This document shows positions 61,653-64,000 of a stretch of DNA of 64,000 nucleotides, in pieces. Location of the stretch: the NCBI GenBank assembly GCA_016841955.1, contig JAENYE010000001.1, positions 1 through 64,000 on the forward strand, given 5' to 3'. The notes beneath the pieces are model-generated. The model ran no database searches, was not told where the DNA came from, and saw nothing but the letters and a program-made list of their open reading frames with translations. The number at the start of each line of letters is the position of its first letter. Within the stretch, counting starts at the first letter, position 1. The translations under genes were made by a program, and so were the position numbers. The stretch comes from Methanobacteriota archaeon (GTDB lineage Archaea; Halobacteriota; Methanomicrobia; Methanomicrobiales; Methanoculleaceae).

Positions 61653-62177
61653 TCACGCCCTCTCGGTGATGTAAATGCCGTCCTGGAACACCCGGGGGTC
61701 ACGCTTCGTGATCCTGGTCGCGTGCTCGATGTTTGCGGCCGTGTTGCCCACCTTCTCCTTATCGATACCGGTGAGAGTCACCTCGTCGTTTCCGATCCTG
61801 ACGGTGACGCCCTCGATGATCTTTGCGATCCGGGACTGTTTCTCGCCAAGGAAGTTGTTGATCTCGAGGCGGTTGCCCTGCAGCTTGAGCTGGATCGGGA
61901 AGTGGCTGTAGACCACCTTCATGCGATACTCGTAGCCGTCGACAACACCCCGGATCATGTTCTTCACATGAGCCTCGAGCGTGCCGGTCATGGCAAGGAT
62001 CCGCTTCTTGTCGGATGCCGTGGAGACGACGACCTCGCCGTCTTCAACCTTGAGGTCGATCTGCGGGAAGCGCATGTCACGGACCAGTGTGCCCTTCGGT
62101 CCGGAGACCGTGAACACGCTGCCTTCGAGCGTGACGTCCACACCGGGAGGGATCTCGACCTGTCGTGTAATTCCCAT
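61653..62177 (-). CDS. rpl6: Ribosomal protein uL6
   Basis: Large-subunit protein uL6, 174 residues. It starts MGITRQVEIPPGVDVTLEGS and has the second-domain signature RDPRVFQDGIYITERA at the C-terminus. It helps form the GTPase-associated region of the ribosome. Confidence 0.97.
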   Translation of the reverse strand: MGITRQVEIPPGVDVTLEGSVFTVSGPKGTLVRDMRFPQIDLKVEDGEVVVSTASDKKRILAMTGTLEAHVKNMIRGVVDGYEYRMKVVYSHFPIQLKLQGNRLEINNFLGEKQSRIAKIIEGVTVRIGNDEVTLTGIDKEKVGNTAANIEHATRITKRDPRVFQDGIYITERA

Positions 62178-62191
62178 ACTCTCGCCCTCCT

Positions 62192-62584
62192 TCAGTAGAC
62201 ATATCCCAGCAGCTGCCCGCCGACACCCTCGTTCCGGGCCTGCTCGTGGGAGATGACTCCCTTCGAGGTCGAGACGATCAGGATGCCGAAGTTCTTTGCG
62301 GGGAGGTACTGCGACTCCCAGTATTCCATATCAGCCATCGCCACCGGGAACCGGGGGTTGATGGCGCCACACTTATTGATCGTTCCGGAGAGTTGAACCC
62401 GGAACTGGCCGCCACGGCCGTCGTCGATGAACTCGAAGCCGCCGATAAAGCCGTTTTCCTGCATAACGCGGAGCATTGCGCCTAAAAGCTTGCTGGCGGG
62501 TTCGACAATAACCTCGCTCTTTCCAGCGTCGCCGGCATTCTTGATCGTGCTCATCGCGTCAGCGATTGGATTCAGTCGTGCCAT
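62192..62584 (-). CDS. rps8: Ribosomal protein uS8
   Basis: Small-subunit protein uS8, 130 residues, starting [20 protein letters not shown] and ending [11 protein letters not shown], with [13 protein letters not shown]. Binds the central domain of 16S rRNA. The ATG at 62584 lies 11 bp after the rps14 stop. Confidence 0.97.
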   Translation of the reverse strand: MARLNPIADAMSTIKNAGDAGKSEVIVEPASKLLGAMLRVMQENGFIGGFEFIDDGRGGQFRVQLSGTINKCGAINPRFPVAMADMEYWESQYLPAKNFGILIVSTSKGVISHEQARNEGVGGQLLGYVY

Positions 62585-62595
62585 ATTCTCTACCC

Positions 62596-62775
62596 CTAGT
62601 TCATCTTCTTGAAGCCCATCTTGCTCGCCCACTCACGGAAGCACTGGCGGCAGAAGTAGATGCCGTATTTACGCACAAGGCCCTGCTTCCGACCGCAGAT
62701 GCGACACTCGTTGGCGCCACGGCCGAATTTCCTTACGTTCTCACCTGAAGCAGGTGCTCCTGACTCTTCCGCCAT
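62596..62775 (-). CDS. rps14: Ribosomal protein uS14, zinc-binding form
   Basis: Small-subunit protein uS14, 59 residues. Translated from 62775: [20 protein letters not shown], then a zinc ribbon with C24 and C27 ([12 protein letters not shown]) and C42 and C45 ([11 protein letters not shown]), ending MGFKKMN. It has an N-terminal extension of about 10 residues relative to the shortest archaeal forms. It lies between rpl5 and rps8, as expected. Confidence 0.96.
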   Translation of the reverse strand: MAEESGAPASGENVRKFGRGANECRICGRKQGLVRKYGIYFCRQCFREWASKMGFKKMN

Positions 62776-62778
62776 TTC

Positions 62779-63282
62779 TTACACCTCCACCTGGTAGCGC
62801 TCGCGCATGAATGCGATGGCTTCCTCTTTGCTCACTTTCTGGTCCTCCGGCAGTTTCCTGCGCTCGACACTCCTGCGTGCGATCCGCACGCCTTTGTGCT
62901 CGAGCACCACGTTGATATCCATGCCGTAGATCCCGATCGTCGGGTCGTAGGACATGCCCGGGAAGTCGGTATGCTCTTCGATGCCGAAGGAGACGTTGCC
63001 GGTCCGGTCGAACTGCGAGGTTGCGAGCTGCCGCTCGACGATGTTGAGCGCAGTCGTGATGAACTTCTCGGCGTTCTCCCGGCGCAGGGTGACCTTGCAC
63101 CCGATGGGTGCGCCCTTCCGGATACCGAACGCCGGCTGGGTCCGCTTTGCGATGGTGCGGACGGGTTTCTGGCCGGTGATCTGCCTCACGAGATCCTCGG
63201 CCTTGACCAGCCGCTCACCGCTCTCTCCGACGCCCATGTGCACGACGACCTTGTCGATGTAGACATCCTTCATCGCGCTCAT
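62779..63282 (-). CDS. rpl5: Ribosomal protein uL5
   Basis: Large-subunit protein uL5, 167 residues, binding 5S rRNA. It starts [20 protein letters not shown] and contains [15 protein letters not shown] and [20 protein letters not shown]. The ATG overlaps the rps4e stop (ATGA); a second ATG three codons on is possible. Confidence 0.97.
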   Translation of the reverse strand: MSAMKDVYIDKVVVHMGVGESGERLVKAEDLVRQITGQKPVRTIAKRTQPAFGIRKGAPIGCKVTLRRENAEKFITTALNIVERQLATSQFDRTGNVSFGIEEHTDFPGMSYDPTIGIYGMDINVVLEHKGVRIARRSVERRKLPEDQKVSKEEAIAFMRERYQVEV

Positions 63283-64000
63283 GCCGAACCCTCCAGTTCA
63301 GGTGCAATCGCGGAGCGGCCGACCATGAAGATGTACTCATCGATGGTCTCGAACCGCTCGGCGGCCGAATCGTCCACGAGGATGACGCGGTTCGGGACGG
63401 AACTCGCGGTCGTGATGATCTCGACGATCCTGCCGACCTTCCCGGAGTGCTTCCCGCCGACGACCATGGCCACGTTGCCTTCCGCGAAGGGGAAGTGGTC
63501 GACGATCTGGAACCGGCCTTCATCGGTCTTTCCATCGCCGAGGGTAACCACGACGGAGTCTCTTGCCTTGTAGGTGTTGTCGGCAAGGATGTTTGCGCCG
63601 AACGCAAGGTTCAGCTGCACCCTGCCGCCCCGGATCGTGGTCTTGTTCCGGATCTTGCAGAGCCGGGTCGTTGCCGACTCCGCCGGGATCTCGACGGCGA
63701 CCAGGTTGCCCCGCATGTCCAGCTGGATGCGGTAGTGCTTCCCGAGCTTCGGGATCGAGACGATATCAAAGACACCGAGGCCCATCTGGGGGTTCCTGCA
63801 GGCCCGCCCGTTGACGATGATGTCGCGCTGGTGCAGGATCTTCCGGACCTCGCTTGCATTCTGCGCGAGACCGATATGCTCACGGAGCCAGACACCGACC
63901 GGCAGAGCGCCGGCGTTGTGGGGGCCCGGGGCGGTCTTCATGACGAATTTCTGTACTTTCTTCGGGATATGCCAGGACCCTGGCGCTACCAGCCGCTTGA
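63279..64000 (-). CDS. rps4e: Ribosomal protein eS4 (N-terminus beyond window)
   Basis: Small-subunit protein eS4, cut by the right edge. Reading upstream past the internal ATG at 63941 the frame stays open and gives [19 protein letters not shown], which is the usual eS4 N-terminal region, so the true start is just outside. The visible part has about 240 residues, including an S4-like RNA-binding segment ([20 protein letters not shown]) and a KOW-like part ([16 protein letters not shown]). Confidence 0.95.
   Translation of the reverse strand, partial: KRLVAPGSWHIPKKVQKFVMKTAPGPHNAGALPVGVWLREHIGLAQNASEVRKILHQRDIIVNGRACRNPQMGLGVFDIVSIPKLGKHYRIQLDMRGNLVAVEIPAESATTRLCKIRNKTTIRGGRVQLNLAFGANILADNTYKARDSVVVTLGDGKTDEGRFQIVDHFPFAEGNVAMVVGGKHSGKVGRIVEIITTASSVPNRVILVDDSAAERFETIDEYIFMVGRSAIAPELEGSA

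Noticed and set aside
1-64000. CRISPR arrays, insertion sequences or prophage
   Set aside because: No regularly spaced repeats, transposase, integrase or phage genes were found.

Overview
The window comes from the chromosome of a GC-rich hydrogenotrophic methanogen. The gene content (mcrBDCGA with mcrC, mtrEDCBA..H, ftr, a formylmethanofuran dehydrogenase operon fused to hdrCBA-mvhD, archaeal r-proteins) and the surface proteins with PKD domains and PGF-type C-terminal sorting signals point to Methanomicrobiales, most likely a Methanoculleus-like organism. This assignment rests on protein recognition only; no database search was run.

Layout. 1-310: a dispersed repeat, then hisF. 1074-6441 (-): tRNA maturation and charging block endA-trpS-pheS-pheT. 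6570-10559: two secreted seven-repeat beta-propeller proteins, the larger with four PKD domains. 10872-20329 (-): a tightly overlapping block of nfo, aksF, an unknown gene, aksE, aksD, aksA, a TPP enzyme, a radical SAM protein and two tandem TiaS-like (DDTD motif) proteins. The small aconitase subunit carries the YLRT loop of methanogen homoaconitase, so I read this as a coenzyme B biosynthesis cluster. Its unassigned genes are candidates for the unknown later steps of that pathway, which is the most interesting point in the window. 20918-21826 (-): ftr. 22606-32283 (+): fwdGF-hdrCBA-mvhD-fwdDBAC, coupling the first and last steps of methanogenesis. 32646-37557 (+): mcrBDCGA. 37752-43376 (+): the mtr operon, which contains a 524-bp exact duplication that has produced a second MtrA domain fused to MtrG.

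43580-44545 (-): an EF-Tu/SelB-like protein with a degenerate P-loop. 44713-48111 (+): a BtuCDF-type corrinoid or iron-chelate importer. 48270-51485 (-): an ECF-type importer plus a small unknown protein. 51708-53325 (-): a small exported protein and a class II histone-deacetylase-like amidohydrolase. 53393-55190 (+): A-type ATP synthase subunits C and D, apart from the other subunits. 55187-64000 (-): the distal spc r-protein operon (rps4e, rpl5, rps14, rps8, rpl6, rpl32e, rpl19e, rpl18, rps5, rpl30, rpl15, secY), followed after a repeat-rich gap by adkA, a DUF106 membrane protein and cmk. rps4e runs off the right edge.

How it works together. Fwd and Ftr reduce and transfer CO2-derived formyl groups. 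Mtr moves the methyl group to coenzyme M with sodium export and needs a corrinoid, which the Btu system could supply. Mcr makes methane from methyl-CoM and coenzyme B. HdrABC-MvhD recycles the heterodisulfide and feeds electrons to Fwd. The aks cluster would make coenzyme B itself. No tRNA, rRNA, CRISPR array, insertion sequence or prophage was recognised.
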